The notes under the pieces were generated by a model, which was given only the letters and a program-made list of their open reading frames with translations, did not search any database and was not told the DNA's origin. The translations under genes were made by a program, and so were the position numbers. 64,000 nucleotides of DNA from Lepidostoma basale. Lineage: Eukaryota > Arthropoda > Insecta > Trichoptera > Lepidostomatidae. Below are positions 44,385-55,132 of the stretch, piece after piece (position 1 is the stretch's first letter; each line of letters begins with the position of its first letter). The DNA lies in NCBI GenBank assembly GCA_022606425.2, contig JAHDVF020001325.1:2046001-2110000 (forward strand), written 5' to 3'.

Positions 44385-44885
44385 TGTGACACAACACTTA
44401 ATTTAAATACAAATAAAATGAACAAATACACGTTAACCCAAACATGTTTCGGGACACAGAAGTACTTCATCAGCGTAGTTTAAATATTATATTATATATA
44501 CAACTAACTAACTAACTAACCATCACGCCGTCATCTCGAAGGGTTGAAAACTTTAACCGATGGTGCACTCCATCCTTCTCTTTTGCCCCCGCAGGAGACG
44601 CGGTGTGATGGGTTGCGAACCTCATCGCCACCAATAGGCGATGGGGTTCGATTATACAAAATAAATATTTAAACAAATTTTATCTTATTTAATGTTTTGA
44701 TATTTTTTGTTATTAAAACATCCGTAAAAACTGACATATTCATGATATTATTAAAATAATAATTTTGTTTTTATGTTTATTATTTCAACTACACTGATGA
44801 AGGGCTTCTGTGTCCCGAAATATGTTTGGGTTAGTGTGTAATTCTATTTGTATTTAAATGTAAAGTGTTGTGTTATAAAAAAATC
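44385..44885. repeat. Foldback with hammerhead-like arms, LINE tail inside
   Basis: The left arm (GACACAACACTTAATTTAAA, TTAACCCAAACATGTTTCGG, CTTCATCAG at 44388-44473) and right arm (ACTGATGAAGGGCTTCTGTG, GTTTGGGTTAGTGTG, TAAAGTGTTGTGTT at 44791-44873) are mutually complementary. On the sense of each arm: CTGATGA, spacer, CCCGAAAyATGTTT. A LINE-tail variant sits between them. Confidence 0.8.
44498..44655 (-). mobile_element. LINE tail variant inside the foldback
   Basis: CTAA tail, CATCACGCCGTCATCTCGAA, then GACGCGGTGTGATGGGTTGC, the same variant as 4318-4504. Confidence 0.75.
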
Positions 44886-45954
44886 TAAATATTTTTTTTT
44901 TTCTATTGTACCTACTTTGTGTTGTGAATTCACATTTGAGTCACTTTTGAAAATCATTGACACGAGTATATACACTTAAACGTTCACATTGTGAAAAGTG
45001 CAAAAAAATATTAAATATGAAACAAATTATAAACAAATATACTGGTCTAGAATAAAGTTTCTTACATTATATTCAAAAATTCTATTGATTCCTGTTGGGA
45101 ATAATATTTTTATATCAGTTTCAATATATTTGAAAAAATCGTGTTTTAATAAAATGCAGTTTTGTGAGTAGAGGCGAATAAAATTTATTTCTTCTATATA
45201 CGCTTTAAAACTACAATGATAAAATAGTTAAGAAGTCACGTGATATTTCTTTTGGATAACTTTATTATACAAAAGCGATTTCACAATGAATTGTGGTAAT
45301 TTAAAAATATTCACAGCTCGTTGAAGAGTTTACCGAATTACACTTCAGTAAACGAACGCGACCGGCTTGATATCATCGATAACTGATCTCGTACCCCTAA
45401 TCCCAATATAATTGCGGTGAACCCGATGAAGCAATCATCGCCCTATGGATTCATATTAACAGCCATCTGCCAGTCATAACTCGTGCCCCGGACGAGACAC
45501 ACCGTCAAAATTGCGCAGTAAACAATGACCAACCCCGGAACACAATGAGATTCCGTAGGAACACGGTAACTATCTGTTATAGGTGGCTGTACGTACTTTC
45601 ACAACAATAGCTAGAACCGCTTATCAAATACGCATTAGCAGAAGTTCGCTGTGAGAGGATGGATGCTGTAAAAAAGACAGACATCTGCCCCAAATATCTT
45701 TTTTATCCGCAGATTGTCAGTGGACCATTGTGATTGATTGATCTGTTAAGTTGTGTTCCCGAGATAACGTTGATCTGCACATAGATTATGTCGTGGAAGG
45801 ATCGATAATCGTTGTATCAGAATGGTGAATTTTACAGTTAACCCCCGAGCATTTAAAACTGAATGCATATCGTTTACCGTCATTTAAATGGATGGTTAAC
45901 TTTATTTTTTATGAGACGTTTTTTAAATATTGTTTTCGTGTATACGAAATTATT
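44886..45954. other. No gene; mixed-composition block 45340-45660
   Basis: 45340-45660 is CpG-richer (GCGACCGGCTTGATATCATC). No ORF or repeat partner seen. Confidence 0.4.
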
Positions 45955-46212
45955 AAATAACATATTTATTGTTTATTACCTTGAACATTGGTGTTCATAT
46001 TAAATAATTAATACCTACCATTGAAAACGTCTGTTTTATAGAAGTTTTATTATTTTTTATGTGAATGACATGTTTTGCCCGTCACGGTATTATCAAAAGA
46101 CAGACTTTAGACATTTGATAATGCCTTAGACTGACGAAACAGGCATCCACATAAAATATAATAAAAATTCTAGAAAACAGACGTTTTCATTCGTATTAAT
46201 TATTTAATAACA
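45955..46212. repeat. CGTCTG foldback family, near-complete copy
   Basis: Left arm GAAAACGTCTGTTTTATAGA to GACATGTTTTGCC; right arm TTTGATAATGCCTTAGACTG, ACGAAACAGGCATCC, CTAGAAAACAGACGTTTTCA. The loop carries an extra AGACAGACTTTAGAC. Confidence 0.8.
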
Positions 46213-46299
46213 CTTCGGAAATACGTTTTTAGTGATTAAAACAGATATATGTTTTTTTAATGATATATATCAAAATAATTATTTATTTTATGGAATTTC

Positions 46300-46440
46300 T
46301 CTCTTTTTTCCACTTTTGGGTTTATTTTTTTCGGCATTTTTCGAAGTTTTTATATATACATCAATAGGAAAACGATGTAAACTTTTAATAAGTTTTTAAT
46401 TATACTCGTAATTTTATAAAAAGTCATTACTGATTTTAAA
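46300..46440 (-). repeat. Fragment of the GAAGGT hairpin repeat
   Basis: CCACTTTTGGGTTTATTTTT, TTTTTCGAAGTTTTTATAT and AGGAAAACGATGTAAACT follow the order seen at 7840-7900. Confidence 0.45.
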
Positions 46441-48533
46441 TGTTAATTCACCCTTAAGTTGTTCGTGAAAAATGTTTTCATTAATCAGAGATTTAACTGA
46501 ATAAAATAAAAACTTGTATTACTCGCAAATGGTACACAATTTATAATAAACCAGAACAACCGCCAGAGTACAATTAGTAAACAGTGATAAAATGGCGAAT
46601 AAAAATAATGTATTTACAGAGGTATCGGGATACACAATAACGCACACTGAGTTTTATTTTTATATATAGTGTATCTACACGGAATTTTGTCACAATCAAT
46701 CACATAATCAGAAATAATGTTTTCTTTCTGTTAATTATTTAAATAATATTTGCTACCTTCGATTATTACAAATTTTTGGCCAATAAACAGTTTCTATAGA
46801 TTATTCTATGATTTTAAACTTCTGTTGATGCTCACCTACTTAAGAATAACCAGAACATGTGTAATCTAGTTCCTACCAAAAAATGATATTTTTAACGGTT
46901 TTGTACTGTTCGTCTCAATTGAAATTTATAATTAAGTTAGCTCACTTAGTAAAACGAATTAAGTCTGTATGGAGTGTTCTGTAAGTAAATATCTAGTTAC
47001 TGTTGAATGGCCAGCGAATGGGCCGCGGAACAGCATCGTCATCGCTCGCAGACGAATCATTATCCATCGGCAGTGCTTATCCCCTCCGTCCATTGTCTGG
47101 CCAATCTTTTGGCGGATCGGGCACCTCAGATCATTTGCTTTGTGTTTCGTTTTTTTGTGTAATTTTCCTCTTATCATCTTGTTAAATAGGTATGTTCCTC
47201 TTTGCTTTTAAAAGCGTCTGTTGCTTCATTTTTTTTTATGACGACTCCAATATTCATTCTCTTTTACGAAGTGATCTAATTTATCCTCAATAGAAAATAT
47301 AAAACACAAAACAAAATAAAGTGTGTTAATTGAACACACCTTATTTTATTTAAAAAAAAAAACACATTTCATTACCCTTCATAACATGCATCCAATATAT
47401 TATTAACAAATTTTCGTTTTCTTTTATTATTCGAGGGTTTACGCGTTTTCTAAATGTATTTTTTAGAGCTAACATTACAATAAATTGGGTACGAGATACG
47501 GTACTAGCGCCATCTATGATCAAATAGAAGCAACAAAACCATTTAACGATTTGCGTCTTCGCTAAAGCGACCATTATAGCTTCTCATTTTTACCGGTAGA
47601 GGTCTATATATCGGAATGTAACATTGCTTTCTTTTGGAATATGTAGTGTTCATAAAATTTTACAGATGTCGCTATATTAGATAATTTAGTTTCAGTTTTC
47701 AATGATAATAATTAATATTAAAATAAACATTTTAATAGCTGTAAATTATTTAAAAAATAAATCATTCCGATTGAATTGCGTGTAAAAGAGGATTATTATT
47801 AATTGTTGTATTGAAAATTGATTGATCGTAGTTAGAAAAATATAAATAATCAATACTTACGCATAATATAATGCTTCTAACCTTCAAGAACAGGATTGTA
47901 AAACAATGTTTAAAAATAAATGGTTGATTGGACAGACATTAACAAATGATAAACAGCAATTAGTTGCAAACTCTTCATTTAACATACAATGGCCTAATTA
48001 TGTCATTAAACATTAATTAATTAGATTTTCAAGAGGACTGATCGCTGATCAGGTATGTAACTGGATCTCCTGTGGGTTGGCAATAGGCCGGGTCTGGCGA
48101 GCCCTGACACGAATACTCGTGCCTGAGGTTGAAGTGTAATTACATACCGCCACTTTGCGTCTATTGATTCCCGATGTAAACAAACATTAATTAATTCAGA
48201 TTTGTACCTGCAACTAAGTCATTCAATGCCTCACACTATCGTTGAGGGGAGAGGATGAAATTTCTATTTAATTTTTATAATTTATCGTTTTTGTTTTATT
48301 GGGATTTGAGGTGTTCTGAGGCTTGATTTTCCGGGCTGTAAGCTTGCTTCTTTTTTACAATAAGTAGGTAACTGCCTCTCCTAAGAACACTTCTCCTTTT
48401 GTATCCAGGCCGGCAATTGGCTCAGTTAATATTAAATTATACAAAATAGATTTGAGACGAGAGCTGACACCATCAGAACAAAAAGTCCTTTAAGATCCGC
48501 AGAAATTAAATAAGGACTCCCCGATCCATTGCG
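46441..48533. other. No confirmed gene; GC-rich island 47003-47140
   Basis: The island is CpG-rich in AT-rich DNA. The plus strand translates to a Ser/Gly-rich stretch (GRGTASSSLADESLSIGSAY); the minus strand has MDNDSSASDDDAVPRPIRWP ending in a stop, an acidic start like those of some transposases. Neither has convincing splice sites or a recognised domain. 48060-48170 is also GC-richer. The rest is AT-rich with a hairpin GTGTGTTAATTGAACACACC at 47320. Confidence 0.35.
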
Positions 48534-48712
48534 GGAATGACACTCCATTATAACGAAGATAGATAAGTGATAGCTATTGATAGGTAACTAGTCTATGGCC
48601 ATTTTTATTGTCACGTAAATTCTACCAGACCTAAAATAGCGTGAGAAACGAACCGGGAACCTTCAGTGTGACAGTCGTAGATGTTGCCACTCTGCCACGA
48701 AGGCTGTTTGTA
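48534..48712 (-). mobile_element. SINE1, tRNA-derived, minus strand
   Basis: The complement of CCACGAAGG (A-box side) is at 48696 and the B-box-like GAACCGGGAACC is at 48651. Body words ATAGCTATTGATAGGTAACT and TTTTTATTGTCACGTAAATT match the copy at 5748. 3' portion missing. Confidence 0.75.
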
Positions 48713-49597
48713 AGATATTTATTAAATAATTTAATGAATTAAAACGAAATATGAACTAAAATTACCAAACAGATTTCAACATATTTTCTTACTAAGAACA
48801 TCTTCTGCAGTAAGTAGCTTTTTAGTTGTACTTGGAGAATCTTTCGCTTATCTTAAACTTGACCGAACAGCGTCTACATTGTGTCTAGCACCTTCGTAGC
48901 GTAGCGTACCTTCTCACAGCTTTACAATATAAAGGTACTTTGCATACCATCTCTGTTCTGAGTTTCCACAATCTCACGTTTCCTCCATAAATTGCTCTAA
49001 TTAGAAATAACATTGTTCTACGTTTTTCTGTCCGTTTTAATTTACCATAGATACAAATCTAAACTTTCACTGTGCACTTCTGAAGTCATAGTTTATTAGC
49101 TAGAGAACTTGTCCGAAATTAATTGCCCAATGGACAAAAGACAATTTATTTACGAAACTCCTAATAAACGTTTAAATTGAGAAACCTTTAGTTGTGCACT
49201 AGTTTAGAAGTTATAGCTATATAAGTATATATTTATATATATATATTTTAAATGATATAAAATCTGCCTTTTTACAATGTGGATGGCAAAAATTAGCCCG
49301 CAAACGTGCGTTATGATTTTCAATTATCTACGTGTACCAGAATTAATATTGCTTCATTATTTTATCAAAGCCAGTAATTAATTGTTGTGTCAATTACGTA
49401 TTTTAAAATTTTAATAGCCGCAAAAATGGTATACCTGGATCAAAATGTAATTAATATTACGATACTTATTTTTGACAAGTAGAAGCTTAAGACAAAATTT
49501 AATAAATCGGTTCAATATCCGTATTTTTTATGGGTCAAGTTCGTATATTATTAATTGTCTCTAATATCTGTTGTATTTTGAATCTTCTCGTAAATAG
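48713..49597. other. No gene recognised
   Basis: AT-rich with a TA run at 49223-49248. No feature. Confidence 0.5.
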
Positions 49598-49934
49598 CCG
49601 ATGTCGTCCATTGCTGGACAAAGGTCTTCTCCATATTTCTCCACATATTCCTATATTATGCCCTTTGCAACATGTCACCAGCAATTTTTCGAATCGTGCG
49701 GGGGGTCTCCCCTGTTTTCAATCCTCACGAGGTCTCCACTCCACTACCCTTTTGGTCCATCTTTGGTTTCCCAGTCTGGCAACATCCCCAGCAAATGATC
49801 ATTTGAGCTTTGACACAATTTCGCCGACATCCGACACTCCCAACCTTTTACATATTTCAATATTTCTTATTCGGTCTGAGAATCTTACACATGTACCATA
49901 GTTTTTTTGTGTTTCCTTTTTGCTACGAGTCTCC
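49598..49934 (-). mobile_element. Family E-like LINE end
   Basis: The minus strand reads SFAGDVARLGNQRWTKRVVE, WRPREDWKQGRPPARFEKLL and then a decayed CPSNGRH (VQQW equivalent) end. It shares the GRPP and WRP motifs of family E. Joined at 49935 to the MITE. Confidence 0.7.
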
Positions 49935-50249
49935 TTAGGTCTCTTCGGTTGGTGACTTGCTTGCTGTCTGTCAGAAAATGACAGAGACTGATTTAACAGG
50001 GTTGTCAAATTATCCTATTTGAAAACGTTATGCTTTAAGCTTTTATATTTACTTTATGAATTAATCAATTAAAGTAAAGGGCACTAATGATTTGTAATCA
50101 CAAAGTTAATGGTAACAAATATATGTATTTTCAAATCGAATATTTCTCCATTTTACATTGAGTAAAATTTGGTAATTACTTGCGCAGAATCAAATAAATG
50201 AATAAAAATTCAAAAGTTAGCAAATTAAAATAATTTGACAACGCTGTTA

Positions 50250-50854
50250 TTATTATTATTATTATTGTGTTGAATCGCTCTTTATATCATTACAGCGCAG
50301 GCCAAATCGATGTAAAGGGTATAGCTATCATTTTGATTTTCGTGACATGTGATATGGAAGTGAAGCTTGGAGCTGGCAAAAGAAGGATGAAAGCAGGATA
50401 AACGCCATAGAAATGAGATCACTAAGAAGAATGTGAGGGAAAACGTTGTATGATAGAATACCGAACGATGAAATAAGAAAGAAATGTAAGGCAGATGACT
50501 GCATCATGGATCAAATTAAAAAAGGATCGCTGAGATGGTTTAGACGTATGGAACGAATGGATGAGAGTAGAATGGTTGAAAAGTTGTACACAAGCAGGGT
50601 GAGTGGAAAAATAAGCCGAGGAAGACCGAGGAAAACATGGCATGACCAAGTTAATCAATTACTAAAAGGCGGTCACATTCGAAGTCGGAATAATCGACGT
50701 GCGTGCATGGTTCCATGTATGAATGTGTTCCCGATAGGTGTCCCAGGACAGAGCATTGTGGCGATCCATCCTCTCTACCTACTCCTCCCGGGAAATGGCG
50801 TGATGGGTAGTTAGTTAGTTAGTTAGTGACATGTGATAAATAGGTAGCTAAAAT
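50250..50854 (-). mobile_element. SINE1 fragment in MITE, split by LINE
   Basis: Tail of ATT repeats (50250-50266), body TGTTGAATCGCTCTTTATAT to GATTTTCGTGACATG, then the LINE, then GACATGTGATAAATAGGTAGC. The tRNA-like head is missing (5'-truncated). Confidence 0.8.
50342..50838 (+). mobile_element. Family A LINE in SINE1, 13-bp TSD
   Basis: GTGACATGTGATA flanks the element at 50342-50354 and 50826-50838. It ends in GGGAAATGGCGTGATGG and TTAG repeats (50805-50825). The open frame (50446-50814) reads YDRIPNDEIRKKCKADDCI, GSLRWFRRMERMDESRMVEK, ISRGRPRKTWHDQVNQLL and ends with a shift after MNV. About 470 bp, 5'-truncated at YGSEAWSWQKKDESRIN-type codons. Confidence 0.92.
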
Positions 50855-50929
50855 AAACCAGTCTCTGTCATTTTCGGAGAAACAGCAAGCGAGTACCAAC
50901 CGAAACACTTCGGTATGGCCGTAACCTTA

Positions 50930-51531
50930 TGGTCGACTTGGTGAGGGTTAGCCGACTGATATTTTGTATATAAGCATACATTTATGTGATTCGTTTATTT
51001 TTTTCTTATGTTTTTCTTACACTATAAATGATATATTGCAATGTATATCGTAAATATATAAAGCCGGGTCAAACTGTGACCACAACGACGGAGATATCGT
51101 GTGAAAATATCTCCGACTTTAATAAAGGGTTGATATTATCTGTGGGAGAAATTTTCGACCGTCGATTGACAGCGAGGAGCTAACTACAGAACCTCCATAT
51201 AGCTAAACTGTCTTCAGACAAGATGGATAAGCGTGAAGGTATGATGGGACGGCAATTTGTAATGTGGTTTCTGAATTTTCTTGTGAGAATAATGACGGAT
51301 CGTTTCGTATTATTTCATTGTTTTGATCCCACACAAAATACACCGTTTGCCGTTTTGCGAATCTTGATTAAAAGTCCGAGTCTCGTGTCTTTTGAAACGA
51401 GATATTTCGAATTCATGAACTGTTTAATTAATAGAGTTAAAAATAGACATGCTTTGCATAGATCAGATAATATAAATTCTATTAATATCTTATAGATATA
51501 TAATAATAAAAGCGCTTTGTATTTAACCATG
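50930..51531. other. No gene recognised
   Basis: 50930-51220 has mixed composition; 51223-51495 is an open frame of 90 codons with no recognised family. Confidence 0.45.
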
Positions 51532-51660
51532 GTATGGTTATTATAATTGATGCCAACTTGTTTCCCTTGAACCCAAGCTTCATCAGGCTTCTGTTATTAT
51601 ATTGCCCTGATGAAGCTTGGATTCAAGCGGCACTAGTTGGCATTAATTATAATAACCACA
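51532..51660. repeat. Foldback with two hammerhead-like arms
   Basis: Arms GGTTATTATAATTGATGCCA/TGGCATTAATTATAATAACC. Left arm on the minus strand: CTGATGA (51586-51580), stem GCTTG/CAAGG, GAAACAAG. Right arm on plus: CTGATGA (51607-51613), stem GCTTG/CAAGC, but GGCAC in place of GAAAC. Confidence 0.85.
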
Positions 51661-51696
51661 AAGTGAGTGTTTCATATGAAATTTTAAATTAATAAC

Positions 51697-51840
51697 AACA
51701 ACAACAACAACAAACCATCCCGCCGTTTCCCTGTAGGGGTAGGCAGAGAGAATGGACCACCAAACTACTCTATCCTGGAACACCTCTCTAGATTCCTCCA
51801 CTTTCATACAGCGAGTCATACACGCGCGTCGATAAATTAA
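51697..51840 (-). mobile_element. Family A LINE 3' end, short
   Basis: ACAACAACA tail instead of CTAA, CATCCCGCCGTTTCCCTGTA block, WRSILSxYP codons and TCATACACGCGCGTCGAT; truncated at 51840. Confidence 0.85.
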
Positions 51841-52079
51841 TATCTGCTCAAATCTTCAAAAATATTAATGCAAACAGGAATTGTTGTTTATTTAAATTAT
51901 ATGGTTATATTCGTATTTTGGCGATAAACATATAAATCTAAAAATGTGAAAATATATTGAAATAAACACCAAGAACTTGAACCTTCGTGGTTAAATACAA
52001 AACGGCTATTTAAATTGAGCACTTCATAAGAATAAAAAAATATATATCAAAATATAATTATTTCAACTGCAAAGTAGAG
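51841..52079. other. No gene recognised
   Basis: AT-rich; no feature. Confidence 0.5.
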
Positions 52080-52135
52080 CTAACTAACTTAGCAACACGC
52101 CGTTTTTAATAAGGGCAGAGAGCTATGGCTTTTCT
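52080..52135 (-). mobile_element. Family A 3' terminus remnant
   Basis: TAACTAACTTAGCAACACGCC followed by AAGGGCAGAGAGC, in segments. Very short. Confidence 0.5.
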
Positions 52136-52904
52136 AAAAATCTATTTCAAATCTCTAGATTCGACTATATTAATTAAAAATGACCCACATGCGCTTCAGT
52201 TTTCCTATATTTCGTGTTATCATATCACTTTGATTTGGCATACAGAGGTTCAGCTTGAATGGCAAATAGCAAAGTATCAGACATTAGGATTTAGTACAAG
52301 ATTAATATTTTTTTATTTAAAATTTAATTCATTCGGTATGTTCATGTTTCGAACACAATTTTTAGTGTCATGTCAGCTATGTCGACATGAACGTACCCAT
52401 TCCAGTAACTTTTATTACTTTGCTCCACATCTGCATTCCTTCATCACAACTGACAATTAATTGTCTCCCGAGAGCATCCAGCGTACCGTCAGCGGAGCTG
52501 TGATTATGTAACTCAAAAACCCATCGCGGGTGCAGGGCATAACTCATAACTCACAAACAATGTGCCTACATTCTACATTATGTCTCATTAAAGCGAACCC
52601 ATTTCGAAAGAATGCTCATATTTACTAATTAAAAGAACTGAAATGTTTCCTACTGTTATTATAAGGATTACACATACTACATATCTTTGCGTTCTCCCTA
52701 TCGTTTGTATTCAAATACACAGGAATTGTTTTAAATAACTAAAAAATAACTAATAAAGATTTTCTGCTTAATGCTTCCCAATCTTAATAGATGACGCTAG
52801 TATAGAGTGAACTAAAAAATGTAAAGATAGACGCAGCATCTTAGCATACGAGTATATACAACTTTCAACAATTTGTCAGCCGCTGTGGTCGTAAGAAGGG
52901 CGGA
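52136..52904. other. No gene recognised
   Basis: Open frame 52125-52460 (111 codons) has no recognised family. 52230-52260 contains CATACAGAGGTTCAGCTTG, a weak match to the Jockey 3' end. Otherwise AT-rich. Confidence 0.4.
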
Positions 52905-53046
52905 ATGGGGAATGTTTTTAAACATAAAGCGATCGCTCAACCCAACCAATGACAGGTCATAAATCCTGTAAGCGCCTCGGCCACCATATTCTGTTCCCAG
53001 AAAACAATTTACATCTTCGTCTCTATTGAGATACAATTAATCCTCA
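52905..53046 (-). repeat. Unknown dispersed repeat, copy 2
   Basis: Reverse-complement match to 38764-38895 over about 130 bp, including AACCCAACCAATGACAGGTC and CGCCTCGGCCACCATATTC. Confidence 0.7.
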
Positions 53047-53174
53047 TAAAATAATAATTTATCCGCAATGGGTAAAATCCAGTATTTGTCTACAAGAATT
53101 TGTATACATTCAAAATGTTGTAACTAAAAAATATAAAGATAACTGAAAATGAGAGATGATTCGACTTTAGATTG

Positions 53175-54080
53175 TACCGTCTTCTTCTTCTTTCCCCTTG
53201 CCCCTTCCCGTTACTCGGGGTCGGCTTTTCTTATCATTTAGCGCCAGGTGTTTCTTTCGTAGGTAGCTTCCTCCTTAAGGCCTAGAGCCTACATATCCCT
53301 CTGCACGTTCATTATCCAGGTAGTTTGAAGTCTTCCTCTCCCTCTCCTACTAGTCACGGAAAGACACTTTTTCACGACATGGTCGTTCTCCTCATCACGT
53401 GACCGTACCATCGGAGCCTTGCTTCTGACAACTTTTGTTTTATGGGGGCTACCTTAAAACTTCCCCTCACATATTCGTTGTACACCTTATCTTTCAATGT
53501 GACTCCTCCCGATCACCGCAGCATGCGCATTTCTGTTGTATGGAGTTTTTGTTTGTGGATCTTTTTAGCTGGCCATACTTCGCTTCCGTATACTAATGCC
53601 GGCCGGATAGCTGCTTTATAAATCTTGCCCTTTGTCCTTATTGGCATTTTCGGATCGCACAAAATTCCAGTCAGCGTTCGTCATTTATTCCATCCAGATA
53701 TTGTTCGGTTGGTTAAAAACTTGCGAAATAGAGGATATCGTTCAGTGGAGTAGATCCAGAAGAAGATACTGGAGGGACCATATAGCCCGAATGGATGGTG
53801 ACAGACTTGCATATACAGCCGCTTATGAAATCCCCTCCGGACCCCGCCCACCTGGAAGACCGCCTAAGAGATGGAGGGACAGCTGGATCTCATCATCCGA
53901 CGAGATATGATTTCTGTGTCACAGATCGTCAGATCTATTAAAAGAAGAAGAAGAAGAAGTGATGTCCGCTTCAATTGATTCATCTTCTGATATGACTGAT
54001 TCCAGATACTTGAAAGTTTTTACCCTTGAAAGGATTGTGCTATCTTACTTGACAACTGAGTTGAAGGCAGCTTTAGATTG
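53175..54080 (-). mobile_element. Family H LINE RT thumb region, split by family B
   Basis: The minus strand reads SRVKTFKYLESVISEDESIE (54080 to 53960), then, after the family B insert, AWMKWRSLTGILCDPKMPIR, IYKAAIRPALVYGSEVWPAK, LHTTEMRMLR and SEARLRWYGHVMRR (53697 to 53380), then decayed codons to about 53175. Stops and shifts are present. Confidence 0.85.
53710..53960 (+). mobile_element. Family B LINE C-terminal end inserted in family H
   Basis: Plus strand reads KTCEIEDIVQWSRSRRRYWR, DHIARMDGDRLAY, GPRPPGRPPKRWRDSWISSS and a GAA microsatellite tail (53940-53959). Confidence 0.9.
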
Positions 54081-54783
54081 TACCGATATTGTAAATGCGT
54101 GTGGAAAAAAATACTAAACGGTGGGGGTAGGTACTGATATATGGTAATTATACTTGATTGTAACGTGAACGTTCGAACGTTAAGTGATTACCCTGTTTAA
54201 GTGGGATTCCTAATGTTTTACTACGCGGTACACGACTCACAGTTGATAAGCAGGAACTGTTAAAATAATAGAATATTCCGTGGAATAGTTGCGCTGTTAT
54301 CAGTTTGGCCTCTTCGCAGGACAAACTTGGGAGCTTTGGACTGGGACACGTGCATCACACTCGATTACATTATCTTCCGGCAGTTCGGAGCTTTACTCCT
54401 TCGTCGAACAACGGCTATGGGGGCAATAATGATAAAACTTTAAGCCAAAGTCATATAATAATGTGGCTCAGTCTTAGTTATACAATGCTATAATTATTAT
54501 ATTCATAAACGAAACTATCCATCCTGTAATATGATTTAAAGTTCTCTCTCAAAATTTCAAATTATAAAATCTTTCAGTGATCATTAAAAAAAATGAAGAA
54601 AAAAAAAACACCTCTTTCAATTAATGAATTTTTTTAACTGAACATATATATCCTCTATAAAAGCCATTTCGAGCCTAAATTGGGACTGAATGTTGATATT
54701 ATGGTGCATAGTGTGAAAAAAAACAACAATTTTTTGTTGATGATTGATGATGACGTTTAAATCATCGCATATGTCTTTTGTCT
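54081..54783. other. No gene recognised
   Basis: AT-rich; no feature. Confidence 0.5.
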
Positions 54784-54930
54784 CGCTTCCACATACCATA
54801 AATCGCATTTATTTTCGCCCGAGTATATTCGGGAGTGGTCTTTTCTGCGGGTAATCGGTTTGCCCGAGTTATCTCGGGTGTGCGAATTATCGCCCGAGTA
54901 TACTCGGGCGTGATCCTTAATCGGTTAAAA
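54784..54930. mobile_element. TTAA-bounded terminus with three palindromic 16-mers
   Basis: CCCGAGTATATTCGGG (54818-54833), CCCGAGTTATCTCGGG (54863-54878) and the perfect palindrome CCCGAGTATACTCGGG (54893-54908), followed by TTAA (54917-54920 and 54925-54928). The layout resembles a TTAA-class transposon end with subterminal transposase-binding repeats. No second terminus was found. Confidence 0.5.
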
Positions 54931-55132
54931 ACTACAAAGCCGAGAGTCTTTTTCTTAAACCTAACAATTACCATGGTTTTTACTTTTCTTTAACTCCTTC
55001 ATTCAATCAGATACTGGTAACATAGTATGCTATGGATGAAAAGACATCAGATTAAAGATTATCTACTGCATTTACGTATGCGTTTCCTTTAATTTTGTTG
55101 TTTGCTACCTTTGGTTTTACCTTTTACCTTAT

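Larger units (their letters stand above)
49935..50929. mobile_element. Harbinger-like MITE, copy 2, with nested SINE and LINE
   Basis: TTA flanks (49935-49937 and 50927-50929). The left terminus has lost about 16 bp (GGTCTCTTCGGTTGG) but continues TGACTTGCTTGCTGTCTGTC; right complement GGTTACGGCCATACCGAAG. The interior matches copy 1 (GAATTAATCAATTAAAGTAA, CAAAAGTTAGCAAATT). A SINE1 fragment interrupts it at 50250-50854. Confidence 0.8.

Noticed and set aside
51223..51495. 90-codon open frame
   Set aside because: No recognised family; codon content not distinguishable from chance.
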